A stretch of DNA of 64,000 nucleotides from Gnetum montanum (lineage: Eukaryota > Streptophyta > Gnetopsida > Gnetales > Gnetaceae), in NCBI GenBank assembly GCA_015680685.1, contig MNCI01006964.1, positions 92,748-156,747 on the forward strand. The letters are read 5' to 3'. The notes beneath the pieces were generated by a model, which ran no database searches, was not told where the DNA came from, and worked only from the letters and a program-made list of their open reading frames with translations. The translations under genes were made by a program, and so were the position numbers. Positions within the stretch are counted from its first letter, which is position 1, and each line of letters begins with the position of its first letter. Below, piece by piece: positions 47,165 through 58,282 of this stretch.

Positions 47165-47415
47165 GGCATGTTACGTTATGGCCTGAAATGGCCTAAAACT
47201 AGCGTCGTTGCTTCCTGTCTTGATAACATGCCATCCTTTTGGCATGCTACGATAATGGCCTGAAATGGCCTAAAACTATTGCCATCATTTTTTGCTTTGA
47301 TTAACGTACTATCTCTTTTGGACAATGGCTCGAAATGGCCTAAAACTAGCATTGTTGCTTTTTGCTTTATCCTATTGGCATGTTAACAATGGCCCGAAAT
47401 GGCCTAAAACTAGCA
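47165..47415. repeat. Element B tandem array after protease
   Basis: Four units of 60-80 bp carry GGCCTGAAATGGCC or GGCCCGAAATGGCC followed by TAAAACTA, some preceded by a CCTTTTGGCATG part. The same palindromic core occurs at the equivalent place in A (26395-26738) and C (59060-59125). Confidence 0.8.
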
Positions 47416-47576
47416 CACGAGAGCATGAAAACATTACATGATACGCAAGTTAACGCAAAGTCAATTTCTTTTCTGAAGTTTTTTTTCAGTTTATTCAAAA
47501 CTTTTGTCTGTTGACAATGTTTGCAAAATTTCAACATTTTAAAACTTCAAGAATTTCAAAAGAAAATCCCATGCTG

Positions 47577-48621
47577 TCATGGGTTGTCTTTGCTTGCACT
47601 ATCCTCACTGTTTGCCTGCACTTCATTTTCTTGTGCATCATCCTCCCCTGTGCTACCTTTTGTCGGTTCTTCATTTCCTCTCTCTATGGGTCTTGCACCC
47701 TCACCTAGAGTCTACATCATGGGAATGAAGTAATCAGTTAGGGCAACAAACGCAAAGTATAACATAGCATGAGCATCTACACAGTAAAGTGACTAACTTG
47801 AGAGGGGTCCACGTTGGTCTCAAAGGGTATATGGTCTAGGTTGAGCCTGAGGGGATGCTAGATCTCCTCTATCGTGATGTCCATCCAATGCCTGTTGCTA
47901 GGTTCAGCATTCACAACAGTGGCTTTCTCCCTTTCTGTGGTCGTCCATTCTAAGGGCCCCACGGAAAGGGAGGTGGTTGTGGTCTCTCCTGTAGGGAGGT
48001 CCACTTTCAAGTTGAGAGATTCCGTAACCTTCACCTGCTCTTTAAACTTAGCATAGGCCTCAGAAGCGTCAATGGCATTCATGAATGCTTCATACGTGAA
48101 TGCCTCCACAACAACGTCTTTGTACAACTTTTGATGGGTGTCGTTCTCCAGCTTATAAACATGTTTGTGATTTCTCTAGGTTTGCCCCCATTTGAAAACC
48201 TTGGCATTGATATCTTTCATGTCTTGACACTTCTGGGTTAGCAACTCCATCTGCATTTTTTGTTCGACTATCTCGCACATGGATTCGATGTTTTGATGAA
48301 TGATAGTCCAAAATTTGGCATAGTCATCTATAGCCTTGCATTGGTCCTCAACGTCAGGGTTGTGGGTCACAAGGAACTTGTTCCTTGACTTGAGATCCTT
48401 CACCTCAGCAACCAGCTTAGCCTCTCTTTGCTTAGCCCTTTGGACTCGTTTCCATAGATCCTCGTTGATGCGCTTACACTCCCACAGAGAGCATGCCGAG
48501 TGCAAGACACACTTGTGAGCCTCGTCAAACATGAAATGAGGCACTTGGGTCATGTTAGGTGAGAGTTTAGGCATGGTGCCAATTCTCATGGGTCAAGCCA
48601 GGTCCCATTTGAGCCAAGAGG
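47577..48621 (-). pseudogene. Antisense gene remnant in element B (last two exons)
   Basis: Same gene as in element A, again antisense between protease and RT. The large exon is 48621-47798, exactly 824 bp as in A. It starts after a GACATAG acceptor. It encodes LKWDLA, then VPHFMFDEAHKCVLHSACS, LWECKRINEDLWKRVQRAK, a lysine/glutamate-rich probable coiled coil, DYAKFWTIIHQN, FKWGQT and HWMDITIEEI. The last intron is 47797-47712 (86 bp; 97 bp in A), and the last exon 47711-47577 is acidic and ends SASKDNP. Two in-frame stops are visible (TGA before Met at 48589, TAG after KWGQT); the TAG lies next to where A has its own TAG, at a different codon. Upstream exons are gone, replaced by a TAAACT array. 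Product unknown. Confidence 0.7.
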
Positions 48622-48689
48622 CTATGTCAACATGAGGAACGTAGTGATCGCGTTAGCATAGCAAAATCAATGAACTTAAAAGTTTTTAG

Positions 48690-48940
48690 CAAAACAACAT
48701 GGTGACCGTTAAACTAACAACATCATGTGCAATGACGTTAAACTAAAAACACCATGTGCTTACATCAGCGGTTATCTCATCTTCTTCCACATAGGCAGTA
48801 TCTCATTTTTTTAGCGGTTTCATGCTTTCATTTTTGTATTGGTGATTCGATACTTCTCATGCTCGCAATTTCTTATTTTACATGTTAAGACTTTGCATGT
48901 CGTGATTCGCCAGTCCGAAATGACATTAAACTAGAAGTTT
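48690..48940. repeat. Element B repeat remnants upstream of the antisense exon
   Basis: Single units with GACCGTTAAACTAACA, GACGTTAAACTAAAA and GAAATGACATTAAACTAG. They belong to the same family of repeats as the arrays after protease and after integrase. Confidence 0.6.
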
Positions 48941-49189
48941 GGCATTTGCATATTGATAGTCATACAACTTCACATTTTATGATAGCAGTCCTACGCTCTC
49001 GTGCCTTGGCGGTCTGCCATGACCCTAACTTGGCAAGCTCGCAATCGTTACATCATCACACCTCACAAGTTGCATCGCATCACTACTTTGCCAATTTTCG
49101 TTACACACAATTCCTTCCAACAAACGCCTCTTAATTAGGCTTTCATCTTATGATGGTAGGTCAAGTAAGAGATGGAAATCCATCATGAC

Positions 49190-50340
49190 CTTTCAATGCC
49201 TTTAACAGTAGGAGGGCCATAGGGCAAGCTTGCGAGACAGTTGAACCCCAATATGATCGACTGGGGGTCGACCGCAACTAGCACCATAGTAGCCTTAGAA
49301 GCATTCCCAGACTAGCCCAAGCATCTAGTTCAAGCCCTAGACATAGAGGCTGGGGATGTAACTGAAGACCCTCTTGTCAAGATGCTTGTGACCACATCAA
49401 AGGGGGAGGCAAAAACATTGAAACTCAGCTCCCTCCTAGACATGCAAATGCATAAAAATGTAGCCAAAATTTTGCAAGACAACATCAATGTCTTCGCATG
49501 GTCGTATAGTGACATGCCAGGTCTAAACCCATAGCTGATTCAATACAACATCGTCCTAGACCCACACGTGAAGACAGTCAAGTAGAAGACTTGCAAAGTT
49601 AAGAAAAAAATCATGTTTTCTGTGAGGGATGAAATCACCAAGCTATACCGATCAGGTTTCATTCATGCAGTCGACTAATCAGAGTGGGTATCCAACATCG
49701 TTGTGGTTTTGAAGAAAATGGGAGGAATATAGATCTGTATAGACTTCCGGGACTTGAACAAGGCAATGATCAAAGACAACTTCCCACTCCCGAGAATCAA
49801 TCAACTCATTGAGAACATGGGTGACCATGCTTTGCTATCCTTTATGGATGGTTTCTCTAGGTACAACCAAATCCACATTAACCTAGAGCACCAACTGTCA
49901 ACAACCTTCATGACCCCATGGCGGACGTTCTGCTATACCATGATGCCCTTCAGGCTCAAAAATGCTGGAGCAACCTACCAGCGAGCCATGACTTACATTT
50001 TTAGTGACTATATCCTAGAAACATTAAATGACTATGTGGATGATATAGTGGTCAAGTCCAAGGATGCCGCTGATCAACCACACGATCTAGGGGTAGTCCT
50101 CAAATGCTGCCAAATGCACGATTTATGCCTGAATCCTAAGAAGTGCATCTTCGGGGTGAAAATTGGATGCATGTTAGGATTTGTAGTATTGGAGGCTGGA
50201 ATATGGGTGGATCTCGACAAAGTCAAGGCCATCGTCAACCTAGTTCCTTCCACAAACCTTAAAGAGTTATGTGGTTTACAAGGTAGAGTGCAATTCATTT
50301 GAAGGTTTATAGCAAGGTTGACTGAGAAGTTACACCCCAT
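49190..50340 (+). pseudogene. Element B reverse transcriptase (broken)
   Basis: Entry motif NVFAWSYSDMPGLNP near 49495-49530. Fingers and palm: SGFIHAVD-SEWVSNIVVVLK, CIDFRDLNKAMIKDNFPLPR, LLSFMDGFSRYNQIHI, TFCYTMMPFRLKNAGATYQR. The catalytic box is YVDDIVVKS near 50033-50060, then LNPKKCIFGV and LKELCGLQGRVQFI. The frame 49754-50302 is open for 182 codons; upstream there are several stops (for example in place of Gln at NP-LIQY). Sequence fits the Tat lineage. Confidence 0.9.
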
Positions 50341-51424
50341 GCAACATCTTCTAAAGAAGGAGGGTTGACTTCGAATGGATAGCCCAGTGTCAACAAGCCT
50401 TAGACGATCTGAAGAAAGAACTCTCGCACCTCCTGATGGTGCACCCGCCACAAAGGGACAAGCCTTTCTTCATATACCTTGCCACGTCTGACACATGCAT
50501 AGTGGCACTGCTATGTCAGAAGCGAGATGATGGTTCTGAGATACCAGTGTATTACTTGAGCCATGCACTAGTAGCATATGAGGCAAAATACAACAAAGTG
50601 GAGAGGAATTGCCTAGCCTTAGTGTTTGCATTAAAAAAAGTGGTGGTGTTATCTATTCTGTAGTACAACCAACATCATTTGCAAAATCAATATACTCCAG
50701 GATATCGCTAACAACTTATACGAAAGTAGAAAGATAGCCCGGTGGAAGGAAATAATTCAACCTATGCTATGTAAGTCAATCGTCGACAAAGGATCAAGCC
50801 ATAGAAACCCAACTCACGGCCTCGCTAGTTGATGACCAGGCAATGATAGACCCCGAGTTCCTGGACAAATATGTTAGCAATGTCAACATCATCCCGTTGC
50901 ATTTTGAAGCCACTTTACACTTTGACGGTGCCTCAACTGCGCGAGGAAGTAGTGCCGCTGCCACGATCATGTTCACCTCTTGGGAAATGCATCCATATAC
51001 TTATCGATTTACGTTCCCTTGCACCAACAATGTGGTAGAATACGAGGGTCTACTCAGAGGCCTCTTAACTACTCGAGCACTATGCATACAACACCTAGCA
51101 ATCTAGGGAGATTCACAAATAGTGATGAATCAAATCACCGAGGTCTATGCCTGCAAAGCTACATACCTGCAACCCTACTGTGACCTGTCAAAAATCCTAC
51201 TTAAGCAATTTGCGACCACTAATGTGCAACACGTGCCACACAATGAAAATACTGTGGTAGATGCTTTAGCTACCCTTGCATTAAACATTCCATTACATTC
51301 CCTGGAAAACCTGCCAACCTCGATCATAGAATGCATAGGTCCTATCACTCAGGTGGAACACGTGGCATCTATCAATGCTGCGAATACCCAAGAGTGGTAT
51401 GCCAACATTAAAGCTTATCTATAG
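50341..51424 (+). pseudogene. Element B tandem RNase H domains (broken)
   Basis: The first RNase H lies at about 50370-50660 with PVYYLSHALVAYEAKYNKVE and LALVFALKK. The second, archaeal-like RNase H lies at about 50843-51340 with the catalytic set FDGAS (Asp), NNVVEYEGLL (Glu), GDSQIV (Asp) and NTVVDALA (Asp), and then LENLPTSIIECIGPI. A stop interrupts just before GDSQ. Two RNase H domains in a row are the mark of the Tat lineage. Confidence 0.85.
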
Positions 51425-52636
51425 CATAGAAAACCCCCAGGTGGATTGACATCTACCCAGAGAGATGCAATCCATAAGCGTGCCTGACAATATGTGCTTA
51501 TGGGAAGTGATGCTTTGTGCCAATGCTCCTATGATGGGATATTTCTATCATGTGTGTGTGGTGAGTAGGCACAAAAGGTAGTTAATGAAGTACATGAGGG
51601 GTTATGCGATGGACACATAGCACCCAGGGCCATGGCGGCCAAAATCAGATGCATAGGGTACTATTGGTTCTACATGGAGCGTGACTACCTGTCAAAAGTC
51701 AAGACGTGCAACACGTGCTAGAGATATGCAAATCTCATACACATAGCACCTACAGATCTGCAGCCAATGCAAATCATGTGGCCCTTCCAACGATGGGGAT
51801 TAAACCTCATAGGGCCTATCACGCCTAAGCCCTCCATAGGACATAGCTTCATTATCATCGCCACTGAGTATTTTACCAAGTGGGTGGAAGGTATCCCCCT
51901 AAGGAAGACGATGTCTTAGCAAATTTTCCATTTCATCCTTGACAACATTGTGACAAGGTTTGGGCTTCCAATGACTATTATGATCGACAATGGGCCACAA
52001 TTTAGCAGTACAGAAACTTGAACCTTCTGTAGCAATCTAGGCATTAAATAATCATTTTCTTCCCCTTATTATCCCCAGGTGAATGGGTAGGTGGATGCTA
52101 CAAATAAGTCCATCATCAACTTATTGAAGTAGATGCTCAATAACAGCAAGAGGCGATGGCATGAGCAAATCCTCTATGTCCTCTAGGCCTACCAAACGAT
52201 GTGCAAAACTACAACAAGTAAGACCCCTTACAGTCTTGTTTATGAATTTAAAGATGTATTGCCTCTCAAGATGCAGGTACCCTCACTCTAGATGATCTTT
52301 GTGGATGTCATGAGTGAAGCCTAGAATAATGAGTCACGAACCATCGACCGCGACTCAGTGGAGGAAGAGCATGTGCAGACGCTGAAACGCATCGAGCACT
52401 ACCAGAGCAAACAGTAGTAGAAGCATTGTGCAAACCCGCATCAATGGCCAGTGCAGAAGGGAGACCTCATCCTCAAGGCCATTCAAGAACATGTGAGAAA
52501 ATTCTCAGCCAATTGGGAAGGTCCTTATGTGGTCACGAAAGCTTTTGGAAATGGAGCCTTCAAGCTAACGGACATGAACGACAACGAGTTCTTCAACTCA
52601 GTGAATCACTCGTATCTCAAGCCGTACTACGTTTGA
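51425..52636 (+). pseudogene. Element B integrase (broken)
   Basis: Zinc-finger part with GHIAPRAMAAKIRCIGYYW and CNTC; core with RWGLNLIGPITPKPSIGHSF, EYFTKWVEGIPLRK, MIDNGPQFSS and YYPQVNG; C-terminal part with KGDLILKAI, WEGPYVVTKAFGNGAFKL and SVNHSYLKPYYV, ending at TGA 52634-52636. The first catalytic Asp reads Asn (codon 51803-51805), as it does in A. Several TAG stops stand where Gln or Trp is expected. Confidence 0.85.
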
Positions 52637-52649
52637 AGTGCAATAGCAA

Positions 52650-52935
52650 CTACAATGGCAACCATCTACTATGATGATAAACTGGAAATCGCATCAAACA
52701 ACATCCACAACGACGATAAACTAGCAGCATCAAGCAACATCCACTACGACATCAAACTAGCAGCAACCATCTGCTACGACATAAAACTAGTACTGCTAGT
52801 CCACTATGACTATAAACTGGCACAGCATGCCCACTACGATGATAAACTAGCATATACGATCTACTAGGACCTTAAACCAGCATAGCAGTTCGCTGGGACC
52901 TTAAACAAGCACACGGTCTACCAAGACCTTAAACT
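52650..52935. repeat. Element B tandem array after integrase
   Basis: About nine units of 27-36 bp with the pattern CCACTACGA-GATAAACTAGCA. The first starts 20 bp after the pol stop. It is equivalent to the A array at 16785-17090. The open frame 52655-52867 through it is just the repeat being translated. Confidence 0.85.
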
Positions 52936-53936
52936 GGGTTCACGTCTCATCCCCAGCATGCACCAGCATTAGATACACTTTGAATGAGTGGATGCGATGC
53001 TAACATGTGTGTGGGACATCGTAGCTCTAGGATGCAGTTCACGACACACCGAGAACGTGGTCTAGAACATATGCAGTGCCGCCACTCTTGGCATCATGCT
53101 AACCCTCCAAAGATGCCGTATGGCATCACACTAGCCCTTCGAACCTACCGTTGCCACGGCCTGTCACCCTGACGGTGGTTCTTGGGCTAGCTCCTGCATC
53201 TGGAGTTCCAACAGTATTGTGGTCCATCCATAATATTGTTACTCTAGCTCCCTACCAACGCTTAGGCTTACATGAAGTTAGCTATGTGGAAGCTGATCCC
53301 ATAGCTAAACTAGGAATGCAAGCCCTTGGCAGGGATTCCAGAGCATTCGCACTCGTAGCACCTCCTGGTGCCTCGAAGACCAGCTCCCCTACACCAATGC
53401 TATCAAGACCGCTGCTGGCCTCCCTGCTTTGGACATCATACACCAGCAACGATGTCCAACAACTTCAATAATGCTAGTAGCCAGCAAGACCTTTGCCCCT
53501 ACGGGCATGGCTCGCCACAACAGCAAGTGCCACAGCTTCACGAAGCGAGTGACTCGACTAGCCTAGCTACTTCAAAGTGCAAGTTCCATGATGTGCATAA
53601 TGCAACTCATCATATGGAGAGCACTTATAGAAAGGTTAAAATCCTTCAAAGATGTAACACAACTCATCCTATAAAGGAAAGGCCTACCCTACGAGAGGTT
53701 GAAGAACATCGTCATCCAAAGATGAAAACGCAAACGAGCCCCTCAGAGCACTTCGACGAGGGGCTCTGCTAAACATCATCTTTGGTCTCTGCCTTAACCT
53801 CTGCAAAACCAATGCAACACTCTCAAGTATGGCCAAGCGACATCTTGACACTCACCAAGTGACAACCTTAGCATTTTTCCTACTGTGGTGTTTTGTCTTC
53901 TTTGCCGATGTCTATTGAGCCTATTCTCTAGATGTC
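52936..53936 (+). other. Element B 3' untranslated region
   Basis: About 1 kb with no recognisable domain. Open frames at 53151-53471 and 53368-53772 overlap in different phases and have no similarity to A or C that I can see. The last 80 bp resemble the region before the polypurine tract in C. Confidence 0.5.
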
Positions 53937-53952
53937 GACAAAGAGAGGCCAA
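53937..53952 (+). promoter_or_regulatory. Element B polypurine tract
   Basis: GACAAAGAGAGGCCAA directly precedes the 3' LTR start TGAAACACCC. Confidence 0.75.
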
Positions 53953-55614
53953 TGAAACACCCAAAAAAATGCGGGGTCATTTTTGCTTCACTAGGCCTTG
54001 CAAATCACGTAGCACTATGGCAGTTATTTAGGAGGAGAATGTTCTGAGTTCAGGCCGGCTAGTTCGGAAAATTTTCTACTTTGGACATGGATAGGCTCTG
54101 TCAGCCTGCCTGTCCACCAAAGTAGCCTGCCTAGCTGACAACCTACTCAGAGATGGTGTGCGGAGTTGGCAACAACATCTTCGATGTGTGAAAAATAGTT
54201 CAGCAAGTTTTCTAAGTCATGAAGTTCACCACGCTATGCTATGCCTCGCTATGTAGCGTAGCAAGCTTCAGAAGGCGATTGCAATATGGAGCGCTACGCT
54301 ATGCTATGTGACGTGATGTAGCGTAGCATGGCAATAGCTCCACAGCTAGTCCCCACGCCCAACCCCAAGTCCTTCAGCAATGCCCCTTTCTATAAGAAAG
54401 TGGCGGACCATGTCTGCTGCTACACTACACTGAGCTACAAGGCGCAGCAAGGTGTAGTAATCCTATGGAAGGGACAGAAGGTAGCTCGAAAGGTAAAAAG
54501 AGTAGAGTTCGCGAGACCTGCATCGTAGGGAGCAAATTTGGTAAATCGATAAAGCTTTCGTGACTAAGGTAGATTGCTACACTACGCTACGCTACGCTAC
54601 GTAGTGTAGCATAGCGTAGCAAGCATGCATCACACATGTAGCAGAATGAACGACAAGATGCTATGCCAAGCATGCTACGCTATGAAGCATAGCAAGGCAT
54701 GTGGGTGGTTGTGCAACATCAATGCACTTCACCTAATTGAACCATTAGCACACATCTCTAGACACTGATAACACAATTATGACATGGTAGGCTCACAATT
54801 ATGGCATGATAGGTTTGCATTACAATGGCCTTGGAGGTCCAACGATCATACATGGCACGTGTGGTGTTAGCAAGTCAAAATGGGCCCAAGGTGCGTGGCA
54901 CCCTTTTGCATACCCTTGGCCCTATAAATACCCCAAAAAATAGCATTCAAAGGGTTTGGAATTTTCTAGAAAACAATATTCAAAAGAGGCCCAATCCTTG
55001 GTTCGGTTGGCACTCTTTTGTTGAGTCTCCTACTCTATTTTCTTTGGCGCTCAAGCTCTCTCCCCAGCACATTGTGACAATATTGTAAGCTTTCTGTTTG
55101 ACACTACAAATAGTTAGCATGTTTAGTTGACATTTTGTTCTATACCCTTTCTACCACCTTGGTAGAATCCCTGCATTGTCAATGCCCAAGGTCGCCCCCA
55201 AGCGCACCACCTGTTCTGTTCTCTACATACCCTGGTTACTCTCGGGACCTATGCACTTCATCATGCTGTGCAATTGACTGTATCCATCTTGATAGAGCAA
55301 ATCTGTAGCTTCGGAATGGTGCAATTTTCTAACCACATTTTTACTTTATTTCCTACTTATTCTTATGTCTTACAGTGATTTTTCTACTTTATTTACTTTC
55401 AAGCATTATTTTGCGTTTCCATTCTGTTTCAAAAAGTATATGTCGCAAAAGGCTATATAGACATCGATTAAGTTCCTGTTTGATCGACCAGACCATTCAG
55501 GGTGCCCCGTATCCACACACACCTAGCACGGCCCTCCCGCTGGTATGGGGTTGAAACTATCGTGCCTGCTGACCCCTTGACGTTTTCCAGCCGTCGACGT
55601 TTTTGGTTGCTACA
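53953..55614 (+). repeat. Element B 3' LTR
   Basis: 1662 bp, matching the 5' LTR throughout; ends TTGCTACA. A TATA element CTATAAATA lies at 54922-54930. Palindromic GCTACGCTA words are concentrated at about 54228-54330 and 54570-54690, including a CTACGCTACGTAGTGTAG-like inverted repeat. Confidence 0.9.
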
Positions 55615-55619
55615 ATTTC
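55615..55619. repeat. Target-site duplication of element B, right copy
   Basis: ATTTC, against ATTCC at 40867-40871 (one mismatch). The C 5' LTR continues directly after it. Confidence 0.65.
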
Positions 55620-55911
55620 GTTTTATTGCATGCTTTCTGCATACATTCTCTATACGTTTACATGCTATATTTCACATTTACATTATGTTGCATTATGCTC
55701 TCTATTTTACATTTCACGACGATAGCCTTAGCATAGGCCATAGCGTACCCTCAAGGAATTCCTTGGTTGATCTACGTGCAGATCATCCAAGGAACTCTGC
55801 CTTTGTTTTTTCAGCTTGCCCTCATGCAAAGGTAGGGTCATCTGTATCTCTCTGGAGATCTTTCAGCGTTTGTTTTCCTCCAACCTTATGCCGATGATTT
55901 CAAACAGTACA
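55620..55911 (+). repeat. Element C 5' LTR, second part
   Basis: Continues the LTR interrupted by B. It matches 62716-63005 and ends CAGTACA. Confidence 0.85.
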
Positions 55912-55917
55912 GAAAAT

Positions 55918-55934
55918 TGGTGCTAGAAGGAGGG
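55918..55934 (+). promoter_or_regulatory. Element C primer-binding site
   Basis: TGGTGCTAGAAGGAGGG, identical to the site in A and one base from that in B. Confidence 0.75.
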
Positions 55935-56189
55935 TCGAATATGTTTATCGTTTAATCAAAACCCTGATCATGCTACCTGTTCAAACGCTGCATAGACCAA
56001 GTGTGCTGCCATAGTACTCACATTGCAGTTAACTCATGTTGAGCTTGCTCATGCTACAGTGTTCATGCTGCTACAGTACCGCTACAGTGCTTTTTCAACA
56101 AAAACATAGAAAACACATCTATTTCAAAGTCGAATTCACCGTAATTCGCACCTAACTTCAAGTTGGTCTAAGTACTAATTGCCACCAAC

Positions 56190-57900
56190 ATGGATCACCT
56201 TGTCCAATACATACAATACACACAACATAACAATTTCGAGATGACTTCCTCTTACTTGAGATCACCATCCGAGTACGAGTATGAGTTCGCAGCCCCGCTC
56301 GAACCCAATAGCCCTTGGGGCCTTGCCTCCTCACAAAAATCACAACATTTGGAGCACATGCCCAAGGTATTCACTTCACAGTCTACACACACTAGGGTCC
56401 AACCCCAAACAATCCAAACACCTTGTATGTATGACGAGGCCCAACCCTAAGCAACACAAGTACCTTATGCCTATGTTGGGGCATGCCCTAACCTACCCAA
56501 CCTCAACCCAACATTTATGCAGGCGCCACATGTGTCATGCCTATTTCACTAGTGCCTCAGGTACTGGCTCATCATCCATCTAGGATGATGTTAAACTATC
56601 CATAGCCCAGTATGGCCTTAAACTACCAACACATGTTCAGTATGATGTTAAACTACCAACAACCATCTGCCATGACATTAAACTCGCAAAGCCCACAATC
56701 GGTGATCCAACCCTTCACTGCACAAGCTATGCGAGTCTAGTCAACACAACTGACTGGTGAATTTATGAGTTGGGAACAAGTGTCCCAAATCATCCAGACT
56801 TTGATGGAGGAAATCAACCAGCTTAAGGCTACCTCCTCAGACACACCCAAGGTGGTGGACTTTTACCGTGATGATCCAATCTATCCTACGGTCCCATCCC
56901 TTACACTACCTGTGGGCCATTCATTGCCACATCTAAAAAAATACAATGGTCATAGTGACCCAAATGCACATATCATCACATTAGGCATAGAAACCATCAC
57001 GTTACACTCCCGGCCACATGCCATTCTACGCCTCTTTCCCCTGTCACTCACTAGCAAAGCTTTAGATTGGTACCATGCCCTACACTGAGCTTCCATTGCA
57101 TACCTCGAGGACCTCATACACCAGTTTGTGACATGCTTCAGATACAACATCAGACCTAAAGTGACAATCAACAAGCTCCTCCACGTCAGACAAGGACCCC
57201 TGAAGCCCATACTACCCTTCCTCCAGCGATGAAGTGCCACAACCAATGAAATGCATGAGCCGATCGTGGAAACACATCTCTTGGTAATCTTCAAGGGTGC
57301 AGCCAATGACTTCATCAAGTCCAAACCACTCTACCAGGCCCCAAAGTCTCTTACCCATGCCTTTGACCAAGCAAAGGGCATCGAAGAGGCAACAAGAGTA
57401 AGCAATGGCCCATCCTACTTGGCCTACAAGAGCCAACACAAAAAACAACAACATGCACAACAACACAAACAACAACATGCACAACAACAAAAACAAGAAA
57501 AATAGTGCAGGATACACAAGCATCATCAAACACAATAATTGCAATAATCACCATGCCAACACATGCAACCAACAGGCCCGTGGCCTCAACACCCCAAGCC
57601 GCTAGCTCTAGGTTTGGCCCTACCACACAAGCTGCTCCTAGACATGAGCGCACCCAATGCAAACACATACCCTTGCTGGGAAAACCTTCCTAATTTCTAG
57701 AATAGCTCCTCAACGCTAGTTTGTTCCAATGCAAAGGCATGTCAGATGATGCCTATATACGTAACCAGAAACACTGTGAATTGGCAAGTCATCCCACTAC
57801 AACATACAACACGTGTCCCACAACATTTTGACTTAAGTGCATACTACCACCACCACCAAATATTTGGACACAACACAAACACTTGTTGAACTTTGTAAAA
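56190..57900 (+). pseudogene. Element C gag (broken)
   Basis: The frame 56765-57500 holds the gag domain: MSWEQVSQIIQTLMEEINQL, HSLPHLKKYNGHSDPNAHI, FPLSLTSKALDWYHALH, then after a stop FVTCFRYNIRPKV and after another stop HEPIVETHLLVIFKGAAND. Stops at 57086-57088 and 57229-57231 stand where A has Arg and Trp. A glutamine/histidine-rich basic tail follows at 57437-57503. A zinc-knuckle remnant, AYYHHHQIFGHNTNTC, lies near 57840-57890 with the first Cys lost. TAAACT-type repeats lie inside the upstream part (56580-56700), splitting it from an earlier frame at 56190-56450. Confidence 0.75.
56580..56705. repeat. Element C TAAACT repeats before the gag domain
   Basis: Four units with the pattern CAGTATGATGTTAAACTACCA or CCATGACATTAAACTC, of the family found after protease and integrase elsewhere. 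Confidence 0.7.
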
Positions 57901-58282
57901 TTATTTGCAAAGAATGGCAAAGAAAGGATTTCTCAATGCAATGTAACCTAACAATTCCACCCCCTCCGCCTCCATAAGCAAGGGGCCTCCCTTTGTCATC
58001 AAAGTGCCACCACCTCATAAACCCACAACACCCTTTGTAGTAAAGGTTCCACAAAAACCATATGCTAAGATGATAAAATGGCAAAAACCATTCATCGTGA
58101 CGTTAAACACACAAGTTTCTTTGACAACACCCACACCAAGCCCAAGTTCTAGCAACTTGGCCACATACAAGTAGTGGCAACCCAAGTCACCAACACCTAA
58201 ACCACAAATCAGCCCTAGCTCTACCCCTAGGCCCACTAAAAACCAACCGTTATGCATTGCCCCTCCACAAGAGCTCTACATC

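Larger units (their letters stand above)
40872..55614 (+). mobile_element. Element B: Tat-lineage Ty3/gypsy element with antisense gene remnant
   Basis: About 14.7 kb on the + strand, inserted in the 5' LTR of C. In order: LTR, primer site, a repeated hairpin leader, gag, protease, a repeat array, an antisense gene remnant, a second array, reverse transcriptase, two RNase H domains, integrase, a third array, a 3' untranslated part, a polypurine tract and the LTR. ATTCC/ATTTC flank it (40867-40871 and 55615-55619). It is better preserved than A, but every gene has stops. Confidence 0.9.

Noticed and set aside
53368-53772. 134-codon frame in the 3' part of B as a real gene
   Set aside because: It overlaps another open frame in a different phase, has no counterpart in A or C and shows no domain.
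52936-53936. Envelope-like gene downstream of integrase in B
   Set aside because: No signal peptide, transmembrane segment or long frame shared with A. The overlapping short frames look random.
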